A stretch of DNA of 43,020 bases from Defluviicoccus sp. (GTDB lineage: Bacteria; Pseudomonadota; Alphaproteobacteria; MPNO01). The translations under genes were made by a program, and so were the position numbers. The stretch is taken from positions 6,596-49,615 of the forward strand of contig JAPPIT010000037.1 of NCBI GenBank assembly GCA_028820505.1, in the 5' to 3' direction. Below are positions 18,647 through 27,896 of this stretch, one piece after another; position 1 is the first letter of the stretch; each line of letters starts with the position of its first letter. Below the pieces are notes generated by a model. That model was not told where the DNA came from. It ran no database searches and saw nothing but the letters and a program-made list of their open reading frames with translations.

Positions 18647-20151
18647 GCGCCCCGACGGAGGCCATCCGCCATCGCGGGCTGCGCTTCGAGGAGCCGCTGA
18701 TCTTCGAGCAGGGCGCGGACGGGAGGACCGGCGTCGACCTGCCCGATCCGCCGGAGATGCGCGATCGTCTGGGCGGGCTGGCGCGCGAGGCGCCGATCGG
18801 CCTGCCCGGTCTCTCCGAGCCCCAGGTGGTGCGCCACTTCACCCGGCTCAGCCAGAAGAACTACGCGATCGACACCGGCCTCTACCCGCTCGGCTCGTGC
18901 ACGATGAAGCACAACCCCCGGCTCAACGAGAAGCTCGCGCGCCTGCCGGGGTTCGCCGACATCCATCCGCTGCAGCCCGAGTCCACGATACAGGGCGCGC
19001 TCGCGCTGATGGACCGGCTCGCGGGCTGGCTGAAGGCGCTGACCGGGATGCCCGCGCTCGCGCTGTCCCCCGCCGCCGGCGCGCACGGCGAATGGACCGG
19101 GCTGATGACGATCCGCTCGGCGCACGAGGCGGCGGGCGATCCCCGAAAGCGCGTGCTGGTGCCCGATTCCGCGCACGGCACCAACCCGGCGAGCGCCGCG
19201 ATGTGCGGCTACGAGGTCGCCGCGGTGCCGTTGAACGGACGCGGACGGGTCGACCTGGAGGCGCTGAAATCGGCGCTCGGCGACGATGTCGCGGCGTTCA
19301 TGCTGACCAACCCCAACACGTGCGGCCTGTTCGAGGACGAGATCCTCGAACAGGCGGACGCGGTGCACGAGGCGGGCGCCTATTTCTACTGCGACGGCGC
19401 CAACTTCAACGCCATCGTCGGCCGGGTGCGGCCCGGCGATCTCGGCATCGACTGCATGCATCTCAACCTGCACAAGACCTTCTCGACGCCGCATGGGGGG
19501 GGCGGGCCGGGCAGCGGTCCCGTATCGCTGTGCGCGGCGTTGGCTCCTTACGCGCCGGTCCCCTACGTCGTCGAGGGGCCCGACGGGTTCCGGCTGGTCG
19601 AGACCGACCCCTCCGGCCCCGCGTTCGGGCGGGTGAAGGGGTTCCACGGCCAGATGGGGATGTTCGTCCGCGCGCTCGCCTACATCCTGAGCCACGGAAT
19701 CGACGGGCTCCGGCAGGCGTCTTCCGACGCGGTGCTGAACGCGAACTACATCTCGGCCGGGCTCGCCGACCTGATGAGCCTTCCCTACGAAGGCCCCTGC
19801 ATGCACGAGGTCCTGTTCGACGACGCGTTCCTCAAGGACACCGGCGTGACGACGCTCGACCTCGCCAAGGCGATGATCGACGAGGGGTACCACCCGGCGA
19901 CGATCTACTTCCCGCTGGTGGTCCACGGCGCCCTGCTTCTCGAGCCCACCGAGACGGAATCGAGGGAAAGCCTCGACCATCTGATCGCCACGCTGCGGCG
20001 CATCGTGGAGCGGGCGCTCTCGGGCGATGCGGACGCCTTCCATGCCGCGCCCGGGGAAGCGCCGCGCCGCCGCTTCGACGAGACCGCGGCCGCGCGCCGC
20101 CCGGTCTTGCGCTGGCGCCCGCCGGCGACGGAAGATCGGGCCGCCGAGTGA
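18643..20151 (+). CDS. gcvPB: Glycine dehydrogenase (decarboxylating) subunit 2
   Basis: This encodes a 502-residue C-terminal half of glycine decarboxylase. The PLP Schiff-base lysine is K278 in [19 protein letters not shown] ([10 protein letters not shown] region). Other conserved segments are [48 protein letters not shown] and [17 protein letters not shown]. Together with subunit 1 it decarboxylates glycine and loads the aminomethyl group on GcvH. The C-terminal extension after residue 470 is arginine-rich and low in conservation. The fourth component, the L protein, is not in the window. Confidence 0.96.
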   Translation: MSAPTEAIRHRGLRFEEPLIFEQGADGRTGVDLPDPPEMRDRLGGLAREAPIGLPGLSEPQVVRHFTRLSQKNYAIDTGLYPLGSCTMKHNPRLNEKLARLPGFADIHPLQPESTIQGALALMDRLAGWLKALTGMPALALSPAAGAHGEWTGLMTIRSAHEAAGDPRKRVLVPDSAHGTNPASAAMCGYEVAAVPLNGRGRVDLEALKSALGDDVAAFMLTNPNTCGLFEDEILEQADAVHEAGAYFYCDGANFNAIVGRVRPGDLGIDCMHLNLHKTFSTPHGGGGPGSGPVSLCAALAPYAPVPYVVEGPDGFRLVETDPSGPAFGRVKGFHGQMGMFVRALAYILSHGIDGLRQASSDAVLNANYISAGLADLMSLPYEGPCMHEVLFDDAFLKDTGVTTLDLAKAMIDEGYHPATIYFPLVVHGALLLEPTETESRESLDHLIATLRRIVERALSGDADAFHAAPGEAPRRRFDETAAARRPVLRWRPPATEDRAAE

Positions 20152-20168
20152 CCGCGGGGAGGACGACG

Positions 20169-21071
20169 ATGGAACGCAGCTTCGGGCTGGTCGGCGCCGG
20201 GACGATGGGCAAGGGGCTCGCCCGCAACCTTCTCGGGAACGGTTTCGCGCTCTCGGTTCACGACATCGACGCCGCGGCGGTCGACCGCGCCGTCGCCATG
20301 GGAGCGAAGCCGGCCAACGGCCTCGCCGGGCTGTGCGAGGCAACCGGAACGATCGGCACCTGCCTGCAGAGCATCGAGGCGATCCGTTCCGTGTACCAGG
20401 GCCCGGACGGGCTGATCGCCAACGCGCGCGAGGGCTCGGTGCTGATCGACTTCTCGACGAGCGATCCCGCGGTGACCCGCGAGCTGGCCGACGAGGCCGA
20501 GGCGCGTTCCGTGCACGTCGTCGACGCGCCGATGCTGCGCATGGAGCAGCACGCCTGGGAGGGCCAGATCGTGCTCCTGGTCGGCGGGCCCGAGGAGATC
20601 GTCGAGCGCTGCCGCCCCGCCTTCGAGGCCGTCTCCGAGCGCTTCGTCCATTGCGGACCGGTGGGGACGGGCCACATTTTCAAGATTCTGAACAACGTCA
20701 ACGGGCTCTGCATCCATGCGATGTATGCCGAGACCTTCGCGCTGGCGGCCAAGCTCGGCGTCGATCTCGACCGGCTGCTCGACGTGCTCTCCAACAGCAC
20801 GTCGAACAGCGCGGCTCTGGGCGCGCTGTCGAAGCGGATCGTTACCGGCGAGGACGGACCGTTCTTCGCGACCGAGGTCGCGCTCAAGGACGTCTCGCTG
20901 TTCGCCAAGCTCGCGGCCGACACGAAATCGCCGTCGCTGCTCGCCAACGCGACGCGGGAGATCTACCAGCTCGCCGCGCTGATGGGGTACGGCGACAAGG
21001 ACGTGGTCAATGTCGGATCGGCGCTCCGACGGCTCGCGCTGGGCGAGGACGCGGGCGGCGAGGCCGGGTAG
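20169..21071 (+). CDS. 3-hydroxyisobutyrate-dehydrogenase-like beta-hydroxyacid dehydrogenase
   Basis: This encodes a 300-residue NAD(P)-binding protein of the HIBADH/tartronate-semialdehyde reductase family. The Rossmann motif is FGLVGAGTMGKGLARNL (GxGxMG at residues 9-14), the catalytic lysine is K172 in GTGHIFKILNNVN, and D94-F-S-T gives the usual serine/threonine substrate site. The family's DAPVSGG segment reads DAPMLRMEQHAWEGQ here, so the substrate pocket is atypical. It follows gcvPB by 17 bases and may be cotranscribed; serine or glyoxylate-related acids would fit the glycine context but this is inference. Confidence 0.85.
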   Translation: MERSFGLVGAGTMGKGLARNLLGNGFALSVHDIDAAAVDRAVAMGAKPANGLAGLCEATGTIGTCLQSIEAIRSVYQGPDGLIANAREGSVLIDFSTSDPAVTRELADEAEARSVHVVDAPMLRMEQHAWEGQIVLLVGGPEEIVERCRPAFEAVSERFVHCGPVGTGHIFKILNNVNGLCIHAMYAETFALAAKLGVDLDRLLDVLSNSTSNSAALGALSKRIVTGEDGPFFATEVALKDVSLFAKLAADTKSPSLLANATREIYQLAALMGYGDKDVVNVGSALRRLALGEDAGGEAG

Positions 21072-21078
21072 TGCGTGT

Positions 21079-21166
21079 CCTTCGATATGCGGCTTCGCCG
21101 CTACTCAGGATGAGGTCTGCCTTTCTCCCTCATCCCGAGTAGGCGCGCCAGCGCCGTATCGAGGGA
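21079..21166. repeat. Intergenic inverted repeat, second family, copy 2
   Basis: An imperfect inverted repeat lies between two convergent genes: CCTTCGATATGCGGC and CTACTCAGGATGAGG on the left, CCTCATCCCGAGTAGG and GCGCCGTATCGAGGG on the right. The right arm is closely related to that of the element at 2645-2685, while the left arm has diverged. It could act as a weak bidirectional terminator. Confidence 0.75.
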
Positions 21167-21187
21167 CGCCGCGCGGCCCGGCCGACT

Positions 21188-22306
21188 CTATCCCCAGACG
21201 TCTTCCGCCACTTCGACGACGCGCCGCAGCTTGGCCATCTGGTCGTCGGCGGTGAGATCGTTGCCGTCCACGGTCGACGAGAAGCCGCACTGGGGGCTGA
21301 TCGCGAGCTGTTCGAGGGGCGCGTACCGGGCGGCCGCGTCGATGCGGCGCTTCAGCTCGTCCGCCGATTCGAGCGCCGCGTGCTTCGAGGTCACGATCCC
21401 GAGCACCACCGTCTTGCCCTCGGGCAGGAACCGGAGCGGCGCGAAATCGCCCGACCGCTCGTCGTCGTATTCCATGAAGAACCCGTCCACGTCGAGCTCG
21501 TTGAACAGCACGTCGGCCACCGGCTCGTAGCCGCCCTGCGCCGCCCAGGCGCTGCGGTGGTTGCCGCGGCACATATGGACCGTGACCGCCATGTCGTCCG
21601 GCCGTCCAGCGAGCGTCTCGTTGAGGAGCCGGCAATAGGTGTGCGGGAGCTCGTCCGGGTCCTCGCCCAGCGCGCGGGTCGCTTCCCGGATCCGGTCGTC
21701 GCACAGATAGGCGAAGTTGGTGTCGTCGAGCTGCAGGTAGCGCAGCCCGAGACCGGCCAGCGACATGATCTCCTCGTTGTAGACCCGCGCGAGATCCGCG
21801 TAGAACCCGTCCATGTCGGGATAGGCCTCCTCGTCGATCGCCTTGCGCCCGCCCCGGAAATGCAGCATCGAGGGAGAGGGGATGCAGACCTTGGGCGTGC
21901 GGCTGACCACCGACGCGAGGAATTTGTAGTCCTCGGCCTGGATGTCGCGGACGTGGCCGAGCCGGCCGTTCACGGTCATCGTCGGGGGCTTGAAGCCGAT
22001 CTCCGAGCCGTCGTCCTTGCGGAAACGGGCGACGAAATTGCCCTCTGTAATTTCGACTCCCGCGATCTGGCGCAGGAAATCGAGATGCCAGAAAGTGCGC
22101 CGGTATTCCCCGTCGGTTATCCCCCGGAGCCCGGCGTCCTCCTGCGTCCTGGCGACGTCGCGGATGCAATCGTCCTCGACCGCGCGCAGTTCCGCATCGT
22201 CCATCTCTCCCTTGCCGTGCGCGTCGCGCGCGTCCAGCAAAGCGCGCGGGCGCAGCAGGCTGCCGACATGATCGGCGCGATAGGGAGGGGTCTGTCCCGT
22301 CGTCAT
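21188..22306 (-). CDS. MetE-C-like cobalamin-independent methionine synthase family protein
   Basis: This encodes a 372-residue protein equivalent to the C-terminal catalytic half of MetE. The zinc ligands are H244 and C246 (VTVHMCRGNHRS), E279 (DGFFMEYDDERSG) and C340 (ISPQCGFSS), all present. The start RADHVGSLLRP and GITDGEYRRTFWHLDF are typical of the short YxjG-like members. The N-terminal tetrahydrofolate-polyglutamate half of true MetE is absent, so the methyl donor is uncertain. ATG 22306 is selected from the GGAGCGATTGCG upstream. It is divergent from the TRAP transporter genes. Confidence 0.88.
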   Translation of the reverse strand: MTTGQTPPYRADHVGSLLRPRALLDARDAHGKGEMDDAELRAVEDDCIRDVARTQEDAGLRGITDGEYRRTFWHLDFLRQIAGVEITEGNFVARFRKDDGSEIGFKPPTMTVNGRLGHVRDIQAEDYKFLASVVSRTPKVCIPSPSMLHFRGGRKAIDEEAYPDMDGFYADLARVYNEEIMSLAGLGLRYLQLDDTNFAYLCDDRIREATRALGEDPDELPHTYCRLLNETLAGRPDDMAVTVHMCRGNHRSAWAAQGGYEPVADVLFNELDVDGFFMEYDDERSGDFAPLRFLPEGKTVVLGIVTSKHAALESADELKRRIDAAARYAPLEQLAISPQCGFSSTVDGNDLTADDQMAKLRRVVEVAEDVWG

Positions 22307-22346
22307 CGCAATCGCTCCAATCCTCGGTCGGTCATCGAGGCGGCGC

Positions 22347-22376
22347 ATTAGTCTCAGGAATGCTCGCCCGGCACAA
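22347..22376 (-). promoter_or_regulatory. Possible promoter of the MetE-like gene
   Basis: Read on the minus strand, TTGTGC (22376-22371), 18 bases and ACTAAT (22352-22347) lie about 45 bases before the start codon. The -10 matches at four positions and the -35 only at three, so this is a weak proposal. Confidence 0.25.
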
Positions 22377-22388
22377 GCGCCGCCGCGC

Positions 22389-22419
22389 TTGACACCCCGG
22401 CCGTTCCCGCCCGTACAAT
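22389..22419 (+). promoter_or_regulatory. Possible promoter of the TRAP operon
   Basis: A perfect TTGACA (22389-22394) and a near-perfect TACAAT (22414-22419) lie about 60 bases before the dctP-type ATG. The 19-base spacer is longer than the optimum, so activity may need an activator. Confidence 0.45.
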
Positions 22420-22478
22420 CGGGCCACAAATCGGGCCCGCCGGCCGGCGGCGAGCCTCTTCACAGGGAAGGAACGGAA

Positions 22479-23516
22479 ATGTCGAAACGCGCGAGAGCGT
22501 CCATGCGGACGACACTGAAAGGGCTGACCGCGGCGGGCGTGGCGGCGGCCGTCCTGGCCGGCGCGGCCGGCGCCACGACGGCGCAGGCGCGCGACCTCAA
22601 GATGGCGTTCTTCACCAGCCCCAAGCACCATGTCTGGGCCAAGCTGATGACGCCCTGGGGCAACGGCATCGCGGCGGCGAATGTCGGCCTCAAGGTGGTC
22701 GGCTTCCCCGGCGGGCAGATCGGCGGCAAGCCGCCCGGCGCCTTCAAGCGGGTGGTCAACGGCATCGCCGATATCGAGTTCGGGCTGCAGGGCTACACCT
22801 CGACGGTGTTCCCCAAGACGATGGTGGTCGAGATCCCGCTGCAATGGGGCTCTCCCTCCGAAGCGACCACCGCGATGTGGAAGATCTTCGACAAGCACCT
22901 CTCGTCCGAGTACGCGCGCGTCGAGGTGCTCGGGTTGTGGACCACCGACGTGCCGGTGCTGATGACCAACAAGGTCGTGCGCACCCCCGACGACCTCAAG
23001 GGCTTGAAGCTCAGGACGCCGTCGCGCGACCAGGCGGCGATCATCAAGGGTCTCGGCGCGATCCCCGTGGGCATGCCGATGCCGCAGACCTACAGCGCCA
23101 TCGAGAAGGGCGTGGTCGACGGTGCGCTGGTGGGCATCTCGACCGTGAACAGCTTCAAGCTGGCCGAGGTGGTCAAGAACTTCATCGTCGACCTGCCGAT
23201 GGGCTATTCGCCGCAGATGATGGTGATGAACAAGAAGACCTATGCGGGCCTTTCCGCCGAGCAGAAGAAGGCCGTCGACGCGCAGCGCGGACTGCCGCTC
23301 AGCCTCAAGGGCGCCAGGCTCTACGAGGCGGCGCGCGCGGCGGGCATCAAGACGGTGCGTACCCGGGACGACACCAACATCACCGAGTTGAGCGCGGCCG
23401 ACAAGGCGGCGTGGACCGCGCGGTTCAAGACCATCGTCGGTGACTGGGTCAAGCGCTACGAGAAATCGGACCCGAACTACCAGAAGATGCTCGCCGACTA
23501 CCTGGCCAAGGGTTGA
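22479..23516 (+). CDS. TRAP transporter solute-binding protein (DctP type)
   Basis: This encodes a 345-residue periplasmic binding protein. A signal peptide spans about residues 1-38 (MRTTLKGLTAAGVAAAVLAG ... TAQAR). The mature protein has DctP features: GGQIGGKPPGAFKRVVNGIA, the conserved VVRTPDDLKGLKLRTPSRDQ with the carboxylate-binding arginine, IPVGMPMPQTYSAIEKGVVD and MGYSPQMMVMNKKTYAGLS. It delivers an organic acid to the membrane subunits encoded next. ATG 22479 is preceded by GGGAAGGAACGGAA. The substrate is not determined. The stop overlaps the next start (TGATG). Confidence 0.93.
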   Translation: MSKRARASMRTTLKGLTAAGVAAAVLAGAAGATTAQARDLKMAFFTSPKHHVWAKLMTPWGNGIAAANVGLKVVGFPGGQIGGKPPGAFKRVVNGIADIEFGLQGYTSTVFPKTMVVEIPLQWGSPSEATTAMWKIFDKHLSSEYARVEVLGLWTTDVPVLMTNKVVRTPDDLKGLKLRTPSRDQAAIIKGLGAIPVGMPMPQTYSAIEKGVVDGALVGISTVNSFKLAEVVKNFIVDLPMGYSPQMMVMNKKTYAGLSAEQKKAVDAQRGLPLSLKGARLYEAARAAGIKTVRTRDDTNITELSAADKAAWTARFKTIVGDWVKRYEKSDPNYQKMLADYLAKG

Positions 23517-24019
23517 TGGACTCTCGCGAGGGTCCGGTCTCCCGGGCCGTCGGCATCCTGGTTACGGCCTCGGCGTATGTCGCCGGGGCCGTTCTCCTCC
23601 TCCTGATGCTGCTGACCACGGCGGACGTGGTCGGCCGCTACTTCTTCAACGCGCCGATTACCGGGGTCTTCGACCTCACCCAGTTCGCGGTTCTGATCAT
23701 GACCTTCCTGGGCTTCGCCTATTGCGCCTGGCGCGGGGCGCATGTGGTGATCGAGCTCCTCTACAACCGGCTCGGCAAGGGCGCGCAGCGGGTCCTCGAC
23801 CCCGCGATCAATCTGATCGGTTGCGCCATGTTCGCCCTGATCGCCTGGCGCGCGGTGGTCCAGTCGGTGGACGTGCGTGAATTCGCCGAGGCGTCCCAGC
23901 TGCTCACGATCCCGTTCTTCCCGTTCTACTGGGTGGTGGCGTTCGGGGCCGGGTCGATGGCGCTCGTGCTGGCGATCCGCATCTTCGTGCCGGGCCCGGA
24001 AAGCGACGAAGCGGCGTGA
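23516..24019 (+). CDS. TRAP transporter small permease (DctQ type)
   Basis: This encodes a 167-residue protein with four predicted membrane helices (around residues 14-36, 49-66, 86-106 and 130-150). The DctQ motif DVVGRYFFNAPITGVFDLTQ lies after helix 1 and W-R-G-A-H-V in the second helix region is also characteristic. It forms the Q subunit of the sodium-dependent TRAP system. ATG 23516 overlaps the stop of the binding protein gene by one base, and its own stop overlaps the GTG of the DctM-type gene. Confidence 0.93.
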   Translation: MDSREGPVSRAVGILVTASAYVAGAVLLLLMLLTTADVVGRYFFNAPITGVFDLTQFAVLIMTFLGFAYCAWRGAHVVIELLYNRLGKGAQRVLDPAINLIGCAMFALIAWRAVVQSVDVREFAEASQLLTIPFFPFYWVVAFGAGSMALVLAIRIFVPGPESDEAA

Positions 24020-25320
24020 GCCCCACCCTCGTCGGCATTCTCGGTCTCGCTGGGCTGTTCCTGCTGATCTTCCTGCGCGTGCCGATCGGCATCGCTTTGT
24101 CGATCGCCGGGGCGCTCGGCTACTGGGCGCTGAGCGGGCTCGACCCGACGCTCGCGCTGCTCGGCAGCGTGCCGTTCGAAATCGCCTACAATTACGACCT
24201 CAGCATCATCGCGCTGTTCGTCCTGATGGGGAACTTCGCGATGGTGTCGGGGATGAGCCGCGACCTCTACGACATGGCGCGCAGCCTGGTCGGGCACTGG
24301 CCGGGCGGGCTGGCCTCGGCCACCGTGGTCGGCTGCGCGGGGTTCGCCGCGGTCTCGGGGTCGAGCCTCGCGTCGGCGGTCACGATGGGGCGGGTCGCGC
24401 TGCCGGAGATGAAGCGCCACGACTATCACCCCCGGCTCGCCACCGGTTGCGTCGCGGCCGGCGGCACCCTCGGCATCCTGATCCCGCCCTCGACGGGCTT
24501 CATCATCTACGCCCTGCTGACCGAGGAATCGATCGGCCAGCTCTTCCTCGCCGGCGTGCTGCCCGGAATCCTGCTGACCGGGCTGTTCATGGCGACCATC
24601 GCGATCCTGACCCGCCTCAACCCGGCGATCGGTCCGCGCGCGCCCCGGCTCTCCTGGCGGGAGCGCCTCCGGTCCGTCGGCCGGTCGCTGTCGCTGGTGG
24701 GCATCGTGTTCGCCGTGCTCGGGGGGATCTATTTCGGCGTCTTCACCCCGGTGGAGGCGGCGGCGATCGGCGCGTTCCTGACCCTCGTCCTCACCATCGT
24801 CCGCCGCAGGCTCACCCTGGAGACCCTCAAATTCTGCCTTCTGGAGACCGTCAAGACCTTCGCCTTCGTCTACCTGATCGTGATCGGCGCGTTCCTGTTC
24901 AACCCGTTCCTCGCGGTCACCCAGATCCCCGCGAACCTCGCCGCCGCGATGCCCGGCCTCGACCTTTCTCCGGTCGTCATCCTGATCGTGATCGTGTTGG
25001 GCTACATCGTGCTCGGAACCTTCCTCGAAGGGCTCGCGATGATGGTGCTGACGCTCCCCATCGTGTTCCCGCTGATCAAGGACATGGGCTACGACCCGAT
25101 CTGGTTCGGCGCGCTCCTGGTGGTGATCCTGGAGATGAGCCTGATCAGCCCGCCGCTCGGGCTCAACGTCTTCGTGGTCAAGGGGATCGCCGAAGGCGTG
25201 CCGATGGGCGAGATCTTCCGGGGCATCATCCCGTTCTGGGGCGCGATGCTGATCTGCGCGGCGCTCCTGATCGCGTTCCCCGACATCGCCCTGATCCTGC
25301 CCGAAACGATGATCCGCTGA
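24016..25320 (+). CDS. TRAP transporter large permease (DctM type)
   Basis: This encodes a 434-residue, very hydrophobic protein with about 12 membrane helices. Typical DctM segments are FLRVPIGIALSIAGALGYW, SSLASAVTMGRVALPEMKRH, ATGCVAAGGTLGILIPPSTG and the C-terminal SLISPPLGLNVFVVKGIAEG. It is the ion-coupled transporter subunit. It starts at GTG 24016 in the overlap GTGA with the DctQ gene. The three genes together form a complete TRAP system. Confidence 0.95.
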   Translation: MSPTLVGILGLAGLFLLIFLRVPIGIALSIAGALGYWALSGLDPTLALLGSVPFEIAYNYDLSIIALFVLMGNFAMVSGMSRDLYDMARSLVGHWPGGLASATVVGCAGFAAVSGSSLASAVTMGRVALPEMKRHDYHPRLATGCVAAGGTLGILIPPSTGFIIYALLTEESIGQLFLAGVLPGILLTGLFMATIAILTRLNPAIGPRAPRLSWRERLRSVGRSLSLVGIVFAVLGGIYFGVFTPVEAAAIGAFLTLVLTIVRRRLTLETLKFCLLETVKTFAFVYLIVIGAFLFNPFLAVTQIPANLAAAMPGLDLSPVVILIVIVLGYIVLGTFLEGLAMMVLTLPIVFPLIKDMGYDPIWFGALLVVILEMSLISPPLGLNVFVVKGIAEGVPMGEIFRGIIPFWGAMLICAALLIAFPDIALILPETMIR

Positions 25321-25424
25321 GCGGCCGTTCGGGCCCGCTCCAAAGACGCTTTGTGGACCGCTATCCGTCTCGGTAATCTTTGAGTCTGCGTATCTGGCAA
25401 CGCTCTCTCGATCCCGAGGCTCCC

Positions 25425-26501
25425 ATGCTGTTCGACGCCGATTCCCATTTCCTGCCCAAGGACGCCTACGACGCAATGGACGGGCCGCACCGGCATCTAC
25501 GGCCGCGCATCGTCGCGGACGGGGTCGGGGCGACGATGCGCTTCCTCGGGCGCAATCATCCGCGCGTCGCCCATTCGATCCCGGTCGAGCAGACTTGCAG
25601 CGTCGAGCGACGCCTACAGGACGTCGACCGGCTGGGCATCGACTGCCAGCTGCTCTTTCCCAACCATTCCGGCGTCTACAACGAGATCGCCGATCCCGGC
25701 GAGGCGCGCGACCTCGTGCGGAACCACAACGATGGCATGGCCGACGCCGAGCATCGTTCCGGCGGAAGGCTGATATCGACGTTCTGCCTTCCGATGCAGC
25801 ACCCGGACGAGGCGATCGCCGAGTTGCAGCGCTGCGTCGATGTCCACAAGCTGCGCTGCGCGGTGATCTGCCCCAATGTCGACGGCGGCCGGATCGACGA
25901 ATTGCTGCTATGGGACCTGTTCGCGGAAGCGGAACGGCTGGGTGTGGTGTTGGCCTTTCACGGCGATGCGGACACCAAACAGATCGGACACGAGCGCTTC
26001 GACCGCTGGCGGCTGCACAACTGCCTCGGCTTTCCGTTCGATTACATGCATGCGATGGTCTGCCTGATCTATTCCGGGTTGCTCGATCGTTTTCCCGGAC
26101 TTAAGCTGCTTTTCGCCGAGGCGGGGGTGAGCTTCCTGCCGTTCCTTGAGGATCGGCTGCGCGATACGGTCGAGACCTTCGAATCGCCGCTCGCCTACCA
26201 CAACTTCGACATACGCGGCCGGCCGATGAACAAGCGCCCGCCGCATGAGTATTTCGAGATGTTCCACCATGCCGTGGGGCTCGACGAATCGCTGCTGGAG
26301 CACGTGATCGACAAGTACGGCGTCGACAAGTTCCTTGTCGGCACCGACTACCCGCATCCCGATGCCCACATGAACGTCGCGGAATCGGTCGAGACGCTGA
26401 GTTCGATCTCCGCCGAGGCTTATGAAGCAATAGCCTGGAATAACGCCGAACGGTTGTTCGGACTGGAAGATTTCCACAGACGCTCGCTGGCCGCAGAATA
26501 G
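25425..26501 (+). CDS. Amidohydrolase-2 family metal-dependent hydrolase
   Basis: This encodes a 358-residue TIM-barrel enzyme of the PF04909 family, whose members hydrolyse or decarboxylate small acids using a divalent metal. The N-terminal ligand motif is D-A-D6-S-H8, with H179 (LAFHGDADTK) and D308 (VGTDYPHPD) as further expected ligands. Its reaction cannot be told from sequence. ATG 25425 gives the typical LFDADSHFL start; the frame is open 15 codons earlier. It lies 104 bases after the TRAP operon, so the transported acid could be its substrate or product. Its codon choice looks less GC-biased than its neighbours, which may indicate later acquisition. Confidence 0.85.
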   Translation: MLFDADSHFLPKDAYDAMDGPHRHLRPRIVADGVGATMRFLGRNHPRVAHSIPVEQTCSVERRLQDVDRLGIDCQLLFPNHSGVYNEIADPGEARDLVRNHNDGMADAEHRSGGRLISTFCLPMQHPDEAIAELQRCVDVHKLRCAVICPNVDGGRIDELLLWDLFAEAERLGVVLAFHGDADTKQIGHERFDRWRLHNCLGFPFDYMHAMVCLIYSGLLDRFPGLKLLFAEAGVSFLPFLEDRLRDTVETFESPLAYHNFDIRGRPMNKRPPHEYFEMFHHAVGLDESLLEHVIDKYGVDKFLVGTDYPHPDAHMNVAESVETLSSISAEAYEAIAWNNAERLFGLEDFHRRSLAAE

Positions 26502-26624
26502 CCGGCAGAGCCTGACCCGGGCAGGGCCTATCGCCGCCACGGGCGGCATGGCAGCCCGGGCTATCGCCCGTTCGCACGACAATCGAGTTCGACGGTGTTC
26601 CAGTCGAACACCAAGGAATCAATC

Positions 26625-27896
26625 GTGACCGAACCGAAGTCCTTCGCGGCGCTCCGCCATCCCGGCGGGCGCGCCTATCTGAGTTACGCGATGCTCGCCA
26701 TGATGGCGGACAATATCGAGCACGTGATCAGCTACTGGATCATCTTCCAGAAGTTCGAATCGCCCGCGCTCGCCGGCTTCGCGGTGTTCTCCCACTGGGT
26801 GCCGTTTCTCCTGTTCTCGGTCTATGCCGGCGCGCTCGCCGACCGGTTCGACCCGCGCCGGATCATCCAGTTCGGCATGGTCCTGTTCATGGTCGTCTCG
26901 TCCGGCTGGGGCATCCTGTTCCTGACCGATGCCCTCGAGGTCTGGCACGCCGCCGTGCTCCTGGTCCTGCACGGCTTCGCGGGGGTGATCTGGGCGCCCG
27001 CGGCGCAGCTCCTGGTCCACGACATCGTCGGGGCCGCCCAGCTCCAGAGCGCGGTCCGGACGATCGCCTCGGGGCGGCAGCTCGGCATCCTGCTCGGTCC
27101 CGCGGTGGGCGGCGCGTTGATGATCGCCCTCGGACCCGCCTGGGGCATCCTGCTGAACGTCTTCATCTACCTGCCGCTGGCGCTGTGGCTGTGGAAGGCG
27201 CCCTACGGGCCCGCGTTCCGCTCCGGCCCGCGCCCGCCCGGCCGTGCGTTCGCGGGTTTCGCCGAGATCCTCGCGACGCTCAGGGACATCGCCTCCGACC
27301 GCACGATCGTCTCCATGCTCGTCCTGGCGGGTTGCGCCGCGTTCCTGGTGGGAAACGCGCACCAGGCGCAGATGCCCGAGTTCGCGCACCATCTGGGCCA
27401 TGACGACGGGCTGCACTACAGCGCCCTGCTCGCCGCGACCGCGGCCGGGGCGCTGATGGCCGGGTTCGTCCTGGAGAGCCGGGGACTGCTGAGCGCCCGG
27501 CCGCGCACCGCCTTCGTCCTCGTAGTCCTCTGGTGCTGCGCGATCGCGGGCTTCGCATCTTCCGAGAGCTATCCGCTGGCGCTCGTGCTGCTGTTCGCCG
27601 CGGGCTTTCTCGATCTCTCCTACAACTCGATGGCGATGACGCTGGTGCAGCTCAACGCGCCCGAGGCGATCCGCGGCCGGGTGGTCGGGCTCTACAACAT
27701 GGCCTCGCTCGGCCTGCGGTCCTTCAGCGGCATCACCGTCGGGTTCGGCGGCAGCCTGATCGGCATCCACTGGTCGCTGGGCCTGAGCGCCGGGGCGCTG
27801 ACGATCGTCGGCATCGTCCTGTTGTCGCTGACGCTGGGCGGCGGTCCGCTGCGCGAGCCGGAGCCCGTCCGCCCGACCCCGGACGGTCAGCCGTAG
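26625..27896 (+). CDS. MFS transporter (EntS/MFS_3-like)
   Basis: This encodes a 423-residue major-facilitator protein with about 12 hydrophobic segments. The loop 2-3 motif is visible as YAGALADRFDPRRIIQ (residues about 64-79). TIASGRQLGILLGPAVGGAL and the paired late loop AIRGRVVGLYNMASLGLRS resemble MFS_3 exporters such as EntS. The transported molecule is unknown. I prefer GTG 26625 because of AAGGAATCAATC upstream; GTG 26595 would add ten residues. Its stop overlaps the convergent PaaK-like gene by 10 bases. Confidence 0.88.
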   Translation: MTEPKSFAALRHPGGRAYLSYAMLAMMADNIEHVISYWIIFQKFESPALAGFAVFSHWVPFLLFSVYAGALADRFDPRRIIQFGMVLFMVVSSGWGILFLTDALEVWHAAVLLVLHGFAGVIWAPAAQLLVHDIVGAAQLQSAVRTIASGRQLGILLGPAVGGALMIALGPAWGILLNVFIYLPLALWLWKAPYGPAFRSGPRPPGRAFAGFAEILATLRDIASDRTIVSMLVLAGCAAFLVGNAHQAQMPEFAHHLGHDDGLHYSALLAATAAGALMAGFVLESRGLLSARPRTAFVLVVLWCCAIAGFASSESYPLALVLLFAAGFLDLSYNSMAMTLVQLNAPEAIRGRVVGLYNMASLGLRSFSGITVGFGGSLIGIHWSLGLSAGALTIVGIVLLSLTLGGGPLREPEPVRPTPDGQP

